From positions 1,054,001 to 1,118,000 of the forward strand of contig NW_025408684.1 in assembly GCF_020360975.1 (NCBI RefSeq): a stretch of DNA of 64,000 nucleotides, read 5' to 3'. Below the pieces are notes generated by a model, which saw only the letters and a program-made list of their open reading frames with translations, was not told the DNA's origin and made no database searches. Source of the DNA: Hirsutella rhossiliensis. Lineage: Eukaryota > Ascomycota > Sordariomycetes > Hypocreales > Ophiocordycipitaceae. The position numbers were made by a program, and so were the translations under genes. This document shows positions 51,018 to 63,400 of this stretch, piece by piece. Each line of letters begins with the position of its first letter. Within the stretch, counting starts at the first letter, position 1.

Positions 51018-51099
51018 CTAGAAACTTCTTATAAAATTAATATATACTTATAGTAGGTATATATCGCGACTAAAATACTAACTAATACTAGGAATTAAT

Positions 51100-52480
51100 T
51101 TAGTAGTATTAATTACCCTTAGTAGCGATACTACGCTAAAGTAAAGGGGTAGGTAGACGTAATAGCGGCTATTAATATACTAGGCTCGATTAAAGCGCGT
51201 AGCGTAAAGAGATACTACCTAAATTTATATACCTTAATAAGGTAAGTTAATAAACCTAAAGTAGCTATATAATACTAGCTTAGGCGCCGAGCGACCTTAT
51301 AGAAAAAGTAGTATATAATAAACTTATAGGCTTTATCCTAAGTATATAGTTTAATAAGGTATAGGTAGTAGTTAAATAGCTCTTTAAGGTAAAGAGCCGC
51401 GCTAGTAGCGCGTTATTAGCGGTGCTCTATATAGATAAAAGCCTTAAGACGATAATCTAGGAAGTAATTAAGGAGGTAGTTAAGGAAGAACTCTACTTAA
51501 GTATCGCTTTAGGCCTAGGGGGCCTTAGGTAAACCTAGGCCGCGGTCGTAGCTAAGACTAAAGGACTAACCTAATATAAAGCTATAGTAAAATAGGTCTT
51601 ACTATACTATAAATATAAGATTATTATAGTCCTTATTAAGGCGCTACTTAAAATCCTAAGCTACGAACTAAAGGATATAGTAAAGGTAGTAAATATAGCC
51701 TTAAAAGCTATAAGCGCTATAGTAGTAAGGCCCTTTTAAAGTAGAAATATCGCGGTTATATTTAATACCGCGGTAAGAGCTTATTAAAGGGACTAAGGCT
51801 AAGTTAAGGCTATATTTAGACTAAAAGCTATAATTACCTACTATATATATATAGTAGTCGCTAAGAATATCCCTATAAAGGTAGTAATAGTAAATAAGGA
51901 GTAATTACTTTATAAGATTATAAAAGTAAATAAAGTTAAGGTCCTTAAGGCCTAGGCGCTATACCCTTAATCTAAGATATCGATAGCGATAACTATACTT
52001 ATTAAGGTTAGTAGCTTAAAGGAGGCTAATAAGCTTTATAACCTAAGCTTAGTTCTTAAAGTATAAATCTTTTAATATAAACCTTATAATAAGTCGGTTT
52101 AATTATAAAGGTACTATAATTACTATAAGTATAGCTATATTACTAAATAGTATATATTAATATAACTTTATAGCTAATATAAGAGTATAGTATATAATAA
52201 AAGTAAGGATAAATATATAGCTAAGAAGGGCGAAATCCCTTATAACTATATCTTATATTAAAGAGACTACTTATTATAAACCTAAACTTACCCTATAGTA
52301 AATAAAGCCTAGGAAAAAGTAAAGGAAAACTACTTATAACGACCTTAATAGTTTATAAATACTTAAATATATACTAAGTAATAGGTACTTCTTATTATTA
52401 AAACCTAAGGCGTTTTTAAATCGACCGCGGTTTAAAAGTAAGGACTAAGTAGACCGCGCTAAGATATAAGGTTAAGCTTA
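51100..52480 (+). pseudogene. LINE-1 ORF1 relic (zinc-knuckle protein)
   Basis: A CCHC knuckle at 52112-52153 has the spacing CX2CX4HX4C, with all four ligands read as Tyr. At least one further Tyr-rich copy follows (about 52160-52260), then a segment reading KGEIPYNY as seen in Tad1-type ORF1 proteins. RIP-type stops interrupt it. It would bind LINE RNA. Confidence 0.7.
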
Positions 52481-52559
52481 AGATACCTACTAGCTAGTAA
52501 GGCTAAGAAGGCTAAACTAACTATAAACGATATTTATAAGTATAGTAAATAAAAAAGCG

Positions 52560-55500
52560 CTAAGAGATAGAGCGCTTCCCTTCTTATATAAATAACCTTT
52601 TTTACCTTAACCTTACCTATATATAACTAAAAGTACTATTTTAAAATATATAGAAGAGATATAAGTTAGCTTAGTTAGCGCTTTACTACTAAGCTAGCTT
52701 TAACTTAATAGTATTATAGGAAGTAAAAGCTATACTAAGAGGCGGCCCCTTCCCTTAAAGCAGCGCCTTATAGCTTAGTTTATAAGGAGGGGAGGTATAT
52801 ACTATATATATATAAAAGGCTTAGGCTAAGGACTTAGTCGCTTTAGTTTAGACTAAACTAAAGTAAGGTAATTTTTAAGGATAGTATTAAACTATATATA
52901 ATTTACTTACTATTAAGGGCTATAAAGGCTAGAGCGTTATATAACCTAAGTATAATTAAACTAAAGTACCTTATAATAATAGTAAGGGACTTTAATATAT
53001 ATTACTTACTTTAGGATAAATATAATAAAACCTTAGATAGTATAATATAACTTATATAAGAGGTAATAAGATTATAACTTAAACTTACTACCTTAAAAGG
53101 GGAGTATATAAGATTTTTCTATAGCTAAAAGGATAGTACTATTAACCTAGCTTAGGTAATACTAGAAACTAAGATATAATATACTAGGCCTAACCTAGAC
53201 CTAACTAAGTTAGACTATATCCCTTAGACTATTATATTATAGGTTAATACCTAAGCCTAGGTACCTAAACTAGCCCTAAGGTAAAAAGAAGTAAAGGTAA
53301 AGCTAGTTAAAGCTAAGACTATATCCTAGCTAGGACTATACTAGCCAATACTTTAAACGCTTAAGGATATCGACTAAGACCTAGACTATATCTTTACTAC
53401 TTTAACGTAAATCGCAATAGCTATAGTTCTACGCTAAGAGCGAGTATTACTTAAGGGTAATATATAGTTTACCTTAAAGGTAAGGAGGGTAATAAAGGAA
53501 GCTAAGAAAGTAAGGAGGAAGTATAGGTAGGAAAAAAGTAAAGTAAACTAAGTAGACTTATATAAAGCGTTTATAGCTTAGAAGTAAACTATCTATAAGG
53601 CGAGGAGGGCCTATTAGTATAAGTTCTTAAAGGAATTTAGCGCCGATAATACTAAGCTTTAAAACGTAAAGAAGTAAGCTAGACTCTATAGTAGGCTATT
53701 ATTAAAACCGACTTATATCCCGCCGCTAGTTAAGAAAAGCAAGGACTAATTAATAAAAACCTTTAAAAGAAAGGCCTAGATATTAACTACTAAGTTCTTT
53801 TTACTAAAGGTAGGCATAACTTAAGGGCTACCTTAGCCTATAGCTAAAGCGACCCTTATAGTTAACTAATAAATCTAGCTAGCTAATATTATAGTAGCGC
53901 TAAGTAAGATAGTAAGCTAAAAAGTAATAAGCTTAGATAGCGTCCCCTTAAGGTTTATTAAAAAGTATAGACTAGCTTTAGTCTAGTAACTAGCTACGAT
54001 CTTTAATGCTTATACCTAACTCTTATATTTCCTAGAACGGTTCTATAGCGCGAACGTAGTAGTAATTTAAAAGCTAAGTAAAAGGCCGGAAGCTTACTAT
54101 ATAGTAAGGGGATAGAAACTAATTTCCCTCTTACTTATAGTAAGGAAAGTACTTAAATAGATACTAGCTTAAAAGATTATAAGAGTAGTAAAGGTAAACG
54201 ATATCCTATTAAATAAATAAATAAGGAATAAGAAAGAGCGCTTTATAAAAGTAGTAATCTTATTAATAACGGAATTAATACGCGCGACCTAAGCTTAGAG
54301 GGGTATTATATTATTCTTATAGCTAGATATTAAGGGCGTATTTAATATAGTTAACTATAATAAGCTTATAAGGGAACTAAGGCTTTAAAGATACCTTAGA
54401 TAGCTTATAAGCTTAATATAAAGCTTTATAAGTAATAGAAGATCGACCCTTTACTTTAATAGGAGGACCTTAAAGCTAACTTAAGTATTAATAGGAGTCC
54501 CTTAAAGCTCCCCCTTATCTTTAATCCTATTTTTATACTATATAATACCCTTATATAAGAGGCTTAGTATAATATATAGTATTTATAATATTAGCTTTAC
54601 TAACGATATAAATATAGTTAGTATTAGACCTAATAAGGTAATAATAGTAGTATACTTAGAGGAGGCTTAGAAGGTATACGCGGAGTAAGCGGCTAAATTC
54701 GCGGTTACTTTTAAACTATTAAAGAGTAAGTTAATAGATATAAGCGATAACGACGCTAGTCTACCTTAGGACTAACGTAATAATACTAGTGTAGGAGGCC
54801 TACCTACTAAGGGTTTAAGTATACCGGAAACTATACTAAAAGGTATACTTAAAATAGCTCTAAGTAAAGATAAAGTACTAAACTATAGCCTTAACTAAGC
54901 TCGCGTTATTTATATAGGGCTATACCTTACCGCGCGCTAAGAAAGTCTATAGTAAGGTAATCTAGTCCTTAATCTCTTACGCTATAGTTATATTTTATAA
55001 GATAACGCTTATAAAAGAGAAACTATATAGGATTATATAAAACTTAGTATAAAACTAGTTAGCTTACCTTTAAGTAGTAACGGGCGCTTACTATATATCC
55101 TTAGTCTATTAAGTAAAAGCGGAGGTATAGGTACCTTTAATTAACCTTTACCTAAACTAAAGAATAATAAATACCTTTTAAAGGTTAAAGGATTTATAGC
55201 TCTTAAGCTAAATTCGATATATATTTAATATAGTTATAGGTATACTTAAAAAGAGGCGATACTAAGGAGTAAGTAGGCCCTTAGCGGCGCTACTACTTAG
55301 TAGGCCCCCCCTTATAGAGGAGATAAGTAGGGTCTAGAGCTAGATAGGATTAAACGACTTCTTAGATAAAGCTAAGTTACTTAAAAGGCTAAATAAGGAA
55401 TAGGCCGCTTAATAGAATATTAAGGAAGATATAATCTAATAATACTAAACTACCTTTTACTTTACTAACTTCTTACTATAGTTTAATAAGGCGATAATAC

Positions 55501-55960
55501 TAGACCGTTATAAGGGCCTCCTTAAGTATATTAGTATAATAATTACTTAGATATATATAGGAAAGATTAAGCTTAATAACTTCCTCTTTAATTAATAGGT
55601 CCTTAGTATAGTCTCGCTAATATATACCTATAGATAAAAATAAGATATTATTTACTATATAATAATTAACTATCTATTAATAGAGGAAGTAAGAAAGTCC
55701 CTCTTAATATAGGCCTAGGATATAGGTAATATAAGAGTAGGCCTTTAAAGGAAAAAGATAGTAGCGCCGCTAGTATAATAGTTCCTTCGCTTAAGTAGGC
55801 TCCGCTAGTTTAACCTAGCTTAGAAGCTATATATAGATATACTAGATAATAAGGCTAGGGCCGCGCTAAAGATAAAGCGGCCTTAAACTAAGATTACTTT
55901 AGCTAACTACCTTCCTTACTTAAGCGACCTAAGAAAGGGAGAGGACTTATAATAATAAGT
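52560..55960 (+). pseudogene. LINE-1 ORF2 relic (endonuclease, RT, C-terminal knuckle)
   Basis: Endonuclease with (G/R)DFN at about 52985-52996 and a KLDYIP segment near 53205. RT with LDIKG (about 54325), P-stop-SSPLSLILF for PQGSPLSPILF (about 54495-54535) and FTND for FxDD (54596-54607). Downstream is a VTGAY-type segment near 55075 and a C-terminal Cys/His-type region near 55625-55680. This order is that of Tad1-clade LINEs. Interruptions are mostly TAA/TAG. Confidence 0.83.
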
Positions 55961-57419
55961 CTATAATATTAACTAAATTAGACCTAAATTAAATATAAAC
56001 CTTACCGCTTAAACTATAGACTAAATAAAACTAATATAACCTAACTAAGCTAGCCTTAATAGCTAGAGAATAAGACCTACTATTAAAAGACTATAATTAA
56101 ATAAGACCTAACTTAAAACTAAACTAAGATAAAGCTAATAACTAGCTTTAAACTATAACCTTAACTTAACTTATTAGTAGTAATATCTACTTTATTATTA
56201 TAGTAAGAATAATAAGACCCCCTTAAGATAATATATAGGGTATAAGAGGGAGTAACCTAGGACTTATAAGGAGTATAAGGACTACTACTACTATAAGAAG
56301 CTTAATAATAACTAGCTAGGCTTAACCTTAAACCTAAACTAAAGCTAGTTTAAATAGCTAGCTTATAAGATAGAGTAATAACTAAAGTTTATACTAAGGT
56401 AAAACCTATACTAGCGGTAGCGTAAAAGCGTTTACTATAGCCTATACTATAACTATAGATTTAATTAAGGTTAAGACTAGTAATAATCTTAGCTAAAACT
56501 AAACTATAATAGCTATAAAGACGCTACTAAATAAAGTTAAGAGCGTTAATAAGGTTAGTAGGTAATATAAGATAAGGGTACTTTAAGGTAGGCTTAGCGC
56601 TAAGAAAACTACTAAGCTAAGACTTAGTATTAAAGCTAAGGGAGGGTAACGCGGTAGTCTCTTATATTAGCTTTAAAATAACTATAGGTATAGTAATAGT
56701 AGCGGACTCCTTAGCCTTAGCCTTAAATAGACCCTTAAACGTAATAGCTACCTTACCCTTACTTTTACCCTTACCCTTCCTTTTATTAAAAGGGGCTAAG
56801 GCTAGATTAAGCTTAGTAAGGTTAAAACTACTACTATTACTATTATAGTTATTACTAGTAATAGGATAAAAATAATTAGCGAGATCGTTAACTACTATAA
56901 GAGTCTTTTAAGTAACTAAGAGCGACTTAGGCTTAACTTAAGCTAAGGTCTTAATAATATTACTAAACTCTCTTAAGTACTTTTTAAGGACTTATATATA
57001 TAGCGGGTATTATCTATAAAATAAGTAAAAGCTAAGGTAAGAGTCTTAATATTTTTAGTAACTATAGTTAGATTAAAGGTAAACTCGCTTAACGCGCCCT
57101 TACCTTTAATAGTAAGGGCCTTTTAACTAGCGCGTATATAAGTTTCTAAAGTAATATAGTAAAAGCGCTCTTATACTAAGCCCTTTATAAAGGAGGGGCT
57201 ATTAACCTTAAACTATAGTTAATAAAGGGTATAAGTAGCCTCTTTACCTTTAAAGGTAATTTAAAACTTAGATTAATACTAAACTTAGACTATACTATAG
57301 TAAGGTAAGGTTACTTACTTAGTAATAAGACTAATTAAAGTTAGTATAAGTGATATATACTTTAGCTTTTATAGCTAGTAAAGTTAGCAAAAAGTACTAA
57401 AAGTAAGACTAACTTAAGA
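55960..57419 (-). pseudogene. Antisense gene candidate in the LINE-1 3' region (part)
   Basis: Minus-strand counterpart of 11580-13040 in LINE-2 and 48140-49035 in LINE-3. Includes the Lys/Gly-rich repeat (56740-56795). Promoter and start lie beyond the cut at 57419. Coding strand not proven. Confidence 0.28.
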
Positions 57420-57942
57420 TATCGCGAAGTATAGCTTAATTTTATAGTTCTTAGAGATATCCCTTAGTACGAGGGACCTAAGAAGCTAAAAAATAGGTTT
57501 TAAGGAAGGAGCTAAAAGGAGGTATAGAGAGGAGGGTAAGGGTAAGAGGGGAAGTAAAAGTAGCGATAGCTTCTTATAGAGGTAGCGAGAGATAAGATAG
57601 ATATACTAGTAACGGTTAGAAAGGAAGGGAAAAACTAGTAAAAAGCTTAGTAGTTAAAAGGATATTAATAGCTTCTTTAAGTAGGATATTCTTTATTAAT
57701 TAAGATACTAGACTAGTATAAAGAGGGGCGTTAGATAAAGGAAAGAAGGATAATTAAGGCAATATAATAATTACTCCCCTACCTTTATTACTACCCCTAT
57801 AAGAATTAAATCTCTCTGCCCTACCTATCCGACCCCTTACTTTTAATTTTACCTTTATATATTTTTATATACTTCTTATATCTCTCTATATAAGAGTTAT
57901 AAGCCTAGGAGGAATAGAATTCCTATACCTTCCGGCTACTAT
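57420..57942 (+). repeat. LTR of family F, right copy, heavily mutated
   Basis: Starts TATCGCGAAG (TG start mutated) and aligns with 289-803. Almost all CA/TG of the left copy are TA here. Inserted into LINE-1 after position 57419. Confidence 0.7.
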
Positions 57943-59173
57943 AAAAAGCACCTTTCTTATATCCCTTATAGCTTCCTTTTACCCCTCTTACTAAAAAAGC
58001 CGATTTTTAACTAACTTTTCTACCCCTTACTTCTATAATAATAACGAAAACCGACTCCTTTACTATCCCTATAGTCTATAGGACGATTCTTATAGAGCCC
58101 TAAGATTAAGATAAGTAGGTAAAGGAGCTACGGGCTTATATAAATAGAACTATCTATAATTTAGTCTTCTTTAATAAGTAGGACCCTCTTAAGCCCCTTC
58201 TTTATCCTAGGGTAATAGAATTTATAAAAGGAGCTTCCCTTTTCTCTAAGCTAACCTCTATATAATAGAGAGCTTTTTCTACTACCTTAGGTAACTATAA
58301 GAGTTATTATAAGGAATACCTTTATAAGATAAAGCTACTAACTACTATACGCACGGCGATAATAAAATCTATTAGTACTATAAAGCTAATTACTCTTTAA
58401 GAGGAAGAGACTCTTAAGTAGTAACTTTTAAAGCTCGAGACCTTAATAGCTCCCTTAAGGGGCTATATAACTAACTATATTAAGAAGACCTATATAGTAT
58501 ATCTAGGAGCCTTCTTTACTAGAAACCTACTAGCTTCGTCGTAGCTAGCTATATAAGAAGAAATCCTTAAGGAAGCTAACTAATACTTCTTTATAGAAGC
58601 TCTTTCCGGCTAGTAGCTATAGGATATATCTCTACTAATAAAGCCTATTAATAACGGTTACTCGACTATCTTTTAAGAGGCTAGCTAGGAACTAAATAAA
58701 GAGGCTATTAAAGTATAATAGTAAGTAGTCTTATTCCTTTATAGCTAGTACTTAACCTAGACGGCTCGACCTACTACCTTTATAGCTACTATAGCCCCTA
58801 TTACTATAGCTCCCGCTACTACTACTATAGCTATTGCTCCTTTATATAAGAGCGCTACTAAGAGGTATAGGCTAATAAAGTACTTAGGTATATAGTACTA
58901 ATATATCGGTAGGGTATCGGTAGGGAATCGTGCCTACCCTACTTATATATTATAAACTACTCGCTACTCTAACTAAAGAGGAGAAATCCTTCTTCTTATA
59001 AGCTTTAGTCTTACGACGAGGAGAATATAATATATATAGCGTAGTACCTCTAGCTATCTCTACTACCTAACTAATCGTACCGTAATATATATTCCCTTAT
59101 AATTTCTAAAGCTTCCCTTTTTAGTTACCTAGTAAAGATAGCTACTTAGAGAAGACTATATAACGCTCCTATA
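57943..59173 (+). pseudogene. Family F internal region, probable gag relic
   Basis: Coding-like plus-strand relic after the LTR. One frame near 58390-58700 reads helix-rich text (YIKKTYIVYLGAFFTRNLL, then EEILKEA) with RIP-type stops, followed by an Ala/Thr/Ile-rich linker (58770-58850). Position directly behind a 5' LTR suggests gag. I do not recognise the family. Truncated at 59173 by gypsy-II(iii). Confidence 0.4.
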
Positions 59174-59643
59174 TATAACGACCGGTATTATTCCTAAGGG
59201 ATAAACCTATCGAGGGGTTTATATTAGCAGATATAATAGGGCGTGGTCTAAGTAATAATAAGTATATTACGTTAGTAATAAGTCGGAGGTCGTAGACCGT
59301 AGACTATAACTAGGTAATTAGAATTAAAGATAGAATCGTAATAAAGATCTATATTAAAAGCTAGAGAGCTATCTATCTAAAGGAGTGAAAGTAGGTAGCT
59401 ATATATACCTATAGAGACTATCCTTAGATCACGGTCCTAGCCGTAATCCCCTTCGTAGCTTACTATAGCTCACTCGTAAGCTATACTCTTAAGTAGTAAT
59501 CTATCTATATAAGGCTTACTTAGCTTATATACGCTCTAAGTGAGCTAAGCCTAAGTAACTTCTCGTCCCGACTATTATTCCGAGCCGCCTTATTACGTGA
59601 ACGTGGCCGGCTCTCCTACGGCCCGCTAACCGTAGTCGTAATA
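59174..59643 (-). repeat. gypsy-II(iii) 3' LTR (470 bp)
   Basis: Starts TATAACGACCGG, ends GTCGTAATA. On the minus strand it is preceded by AAAAGGAGGGGAGACATCG, the polypurine tract. Confidence 0.92.
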
Positions 59644-59702
59644 CGATGTCTCCCCTCCTTTTAGTCTTATCCGTAAGACCTACTACTGCCTTAGCCGCCG
59701 TG

Positions 59703-59710
59703 TATAAATA
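59703..59710 (+). promoter_or_regulatory. TATA box of the gypsy-II antisense gene
   Basis: TATAAATA 70 bases before the ATG at 59780, with a CT-rich leader near 59740-59760. Conserved in copy (v) at 50367-50374 and copy (ii) at 45324-45331 (minus). Confidence 0.55.
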
Positions 59711-59779
59711 TACCCTTATCGCGCGTATATATATTCCCGGTTTCGTCCTTTCTATCCCTTAGGATATACTGCTAATAGT

Positions 59780-60406
59780 ATGTCTAGTCGCGTGCCGAAG
59801 GATCGTTCTTATAAGACCCTTAAGCGTATTCGTTTAGCTAAGTCTATTAATCGTCTTAGTTTCGACGTTATACCGTGTTCTTTCTATTCGTCGCGCGGCT
59901 TTCGCTGCAAAATACTAGAGAAATCTTCTAAGTATGCCGAATATATACGGCGGGGTCGTTCCTACGATACGTTAGGCGTGGCGATTAGCTCCCGTAGGTG
60001 ACTTCGTTGTCCTGCCTATTATTTAAAGCTAACGTATTTCCTAGTATCCCGAATAAATCTAGAGTCCGATCGATTAGATAAAGAAGAAGAAATTACTAAG
60101 GAGCGAATATTAAAAGCTTAAGCCGACCTAAACGAAGCCTTAGCTTGTTTAGCGCGGCTTCGCCGTTAAAAGCGCTAGCTAAAGATAAAGGGTACTAAGA
60201 TAGTCCGTTAGGGCCTTCGTTCCTTAGATAACCTTAACGAGGCTAAGCGTTAAGAATCTAAAGCGGTGGTCGATGTTTAGTCTATAGGTAGATTTAATAT
60301 AATTAATTAGAATGCTATTAGTTCGTTAGGCGATTTTACGATACCTAGGGGGGATTTTGCTAGTAGAACTATCGAAGCAGAGAACCGTAGTAGGTTAAGT
60401 GCTTAA
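59780..60406 (+). pseudogene. Antisense Zn2Cys6-like/coiled-coil gene of gypsy-II (208 codons)
   Basis: On the strand opposite to pol, between integrase and LTR. ATG at 59780; one frame runs to TAA at 60404-60406. It is broken by one TGA (59999) and several TAA/TAG of the CAA/CAG type. Residues 1-27 are basic. Cys33 and Cys43 survive, and Tyr stands at 36, 52, 55 and 62. If those Tyr codons (TAT/TAC) were TGT/TGC, the pattern is CX2CX6CX8CX2CX6C, the spacing of fungal Zn2Cys6 DNA-binding clusters. A charged Leu/Glu/Arg-rich stretch follows (about residues 95-145), likely coiled coil, as in many zinc-cluster proteins. DNA binding and a role in regulating the element are inferences. It resembles uncharacterised fungal proteins I have seen but cannot name. 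Confidence 0.6.
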
Positions 60407-60429
60407 ATAGTTCCTAGGTATTTTCTTCT

Positions 60430-63400
60430 AGTCCGTATCCCTTCTACTTAATAAGGTATTCTTATTACTAACCTTATTTTCTTATATTTAGTATTTATTC
60501 GGCTTTATATTCTTAATTATCGTCGACTTCGATTTTATCCTATAGTTTAGCGTCTCGTAGTGCTAGTTCTAATAACGAGATATAAAATATTAGGTATATC
60601 CGTATTATTATTAGTAGCGAAAGTTTATAGTTAACTTTTAAAATAGTTTTCTTAACCTTAAACGGTCTAAGTTTCTTAAAATCTAATTTATTGCTTAGTC
60701 GTTTTATTTTAATATTTCGTCGTACGAGGTAGACTATATCTCCCTCTTAAAAGATTAGTCCCTATAATCTTTTCTAATTATAGTAAGTAGATATTTATTC
60801 TCTAACGAATTAAAGTTCTTATTATATTTCTTTATATAATTTTCGTAGCTAATCTACTTATAGTATCGCTCGTTCCGCTTATAGTCCTTATCGAGTAACC
60901 TTAAATGCTTCTAGGTTATATCCGTAATTAGCGTATGCTAGTAAGAGCTTAGTTATTTCCGTAACTAAGCTATTATAAGCTAGTTGCGCTATTAGTAGCT
61001 ATTTAACCTAATCGTTTTATTCGTAGCTAATATAGTATCGTAAATATTATTTAAGCGTTTAGTTAAGTCGTTCTATTTATCTATCTATTTATAAGTAATA
61101 AGCTATACTAAGCTTATATTTCGTCCCTAATTATACTATAAGAGCTTACTAAAACTTAGCTATAAATATACTTCCTTTATTAAAGATAATCTCGTTCGGT
61201 AGTCCGTAATTACTAATAATTATTTATAGGAATATATATACTAGCTCTTTTATATTACTTACTTCTTTATACGGTAAAAAGTATCCGTACTTTATTAATC
61301 TATCGGTAATAACGAATATACTACCGTACTTAACGTTAGTTATAGGTTCTTTTAATAGTAGTAGCTTTATAATATAGTCGAAAGCTATTAAATCCTATAG
61401 TTTCTCTAGTACTAGTAGCGGTTGCAATTCTCCGTATAGTTTATATCGTTTAGCTTTACTTCGTGCGTAAAGTTTATATTCTTTAATAACTTATCGTACT
61501 ACTTCCTTAAGCTATAGGAAGTTATATTATTGTCTAATCCGTTTTATTATTCTTCGGATTCCTTAGTATCTATATATTAGATATTTATATATATCTTATA
61601 TAACTTTATCTCGTAATTCTAGTAGTATCTAGATTTTATTTTTATATATTAGAACTTCTAAATATTCTATATCGCATCCGTTTAGTGCTTTATATTCTTT
61701 TATCTATTTTAGGATCTTCTAGTATATTAAGTCGTCGGGTTATACTTTAAATATTATATTTAGCTATCGTTGCTAGTAGTTCCCTTTTTCGTTGATTTCT
61801 AGGAGCTATCCTTTCGCTATAGGTGCCCTTATATCGTAGTTACCTCGTCGACTAAGGGTATTAGCTCGACCGTTTTCTATTCCTTTTCTATAGATTATTT
61901 CGTAGTCGAATTCTAATAAGTATTCGGCCTATTAGATCTATTATCCGTTTAACTATTGCGTTATTATAAAATATAAGATATTCTTATAATCTATATAGAC
62001 CTTAACTTTATATTTACTTCTAAGAAGGTAGTATCGAAATTCCTTAAAAGCTTAAATAATTACAAGGAATTCTTTATCGTAGATAGGGTAATTAAGTTCT
62101 ACGCTATATAGCTTTTTCGAGTAAAATATAATTAATTATAGTCTTCCTTTATTATCTTTCTATCCGATTTATGCTCCTAGAGTAAAGTCTAATATATCGG
62201 TTTTAAGTTCGATTTATTATTCTAGATCGAAGGTAGTTAAGACTAGTTCTTATATAATCGTAGTCTTAATATATTTAAAAGCTTTATTAGCTTTATCGTC
62301 CTATATAAATTCTTTTTCCTTCTTTGTTAAGTTATATAGTAGTACTATAATCTTTCCGAAATCTTTAATAAATCGTTAGTAGTAATTTATAAATCCTAGG
62401 AAACTTTATACGTCCTTAACGTTCTTTAGCGTTAGCTATTCTTTAACTAAGTTAATCTTATCTTATTATATTTATATCTCTCTTAGTAAGATCGTATATC
62501 CGAGGAAGTCTACTTTCTATATATAGAACTTACTTTTCTTTAGTTTAACTAGTAACTTCGTATTCTAAAGTACGCGGAGTACCTTATAAACGTGTTCCTT
62601 ATATTCTTCTAGGGTATCCGAGAAGATTAGGATATTATCTAGGTATACTACTATAAAGATATCTAAGTATTCGCGTAGGATATTATTAATTATCTATTAA
62701 AAGGTAGCTAGTATATTTATAAGTCTAAATAGCATTACTAGATATTCGAATAGTCCGAATTTCGTTTTAAAGGCTATTATCTATTTATATCCCTTTTTTA
62801 TACGTATTAAGTTATAAGCGCCTTTAAGGTTAAGGGCTATAAACTATTTTTTACTATATAGTCGATCTTATAGTTCCGATATAAGCGGTAATAGTATTCG
62901 GTCCTTTATTATAATATCGTTTAAGCGTCTATAGTCAATAACTAGTTATAGCTTACTGTTTTTCTTTAGAATAAATATAACTAGGTAGCCTACTTCGGAT
63001 ATTAATATTTATATATATCCCTTTTATAGATTCTCGTTAAGGTAGTCGCGTAGCGTTTATAGTTACTTTTCGTTTAGGTTATAGATCTTATAGAACGTCG
63101 GCGTTATTCTATCCTTAAGATAAATTTCGTGGTCCTATTAACTATATTCGGGTAACCCTATCTCGAGTTCTTCTTTAAAGAGTTTATCGTATTTCTAGTA
63201 TTCCTAGGGGATATTCTTTATTCTATCTTATAGGCTTTATTCTTTCTTTTAAGAGCTAGTTTCTCTTAACTCGAGCTCTTTATTAATTTATTCGAGGTCT
63301 TTCCTTAGAGTAGCAATAACTCTTTAGATCTTTATATTATATCCTTTATTCTATTTATATCGGATACTAGGTTATATAGCCGTGTTAGTTAGTACGTAGG

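Larger units (their letters stand above)
49838..51021 (-). mobile_element. gypsy-II(v), 3' LTR and 3' region
   Basis: LTR 49838-50307 (470 bp), then the 3' region with the antisense gene candidate, cut at 51021 by the 5' end of LINE-1. Preceded by CTAAG, the partner of CTTAG at 24431-24435. Much more mutated than (iii): CG and TG positions of 59851-59917 are TA here. Confidence 0.85.
51022..57419 (+). mobile_element. LINE-1, Tad1-like non-LTR retrotransposon, 3' end cut
   Basis: Starts AAACTTC inside the gypsy-II(v) 3' region. Contains ORF1 (51100-52480), ORF2 (52560-55960) and about 1.45 kb of 3' region. Cut at 57419 by LTR family F; by comparison with LINE-3 the missing 3' end is about 0.95 kb, giving a full length near 7.3 kb. 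Mutation is moderate, with some CG retained. Confidence 0.88.
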
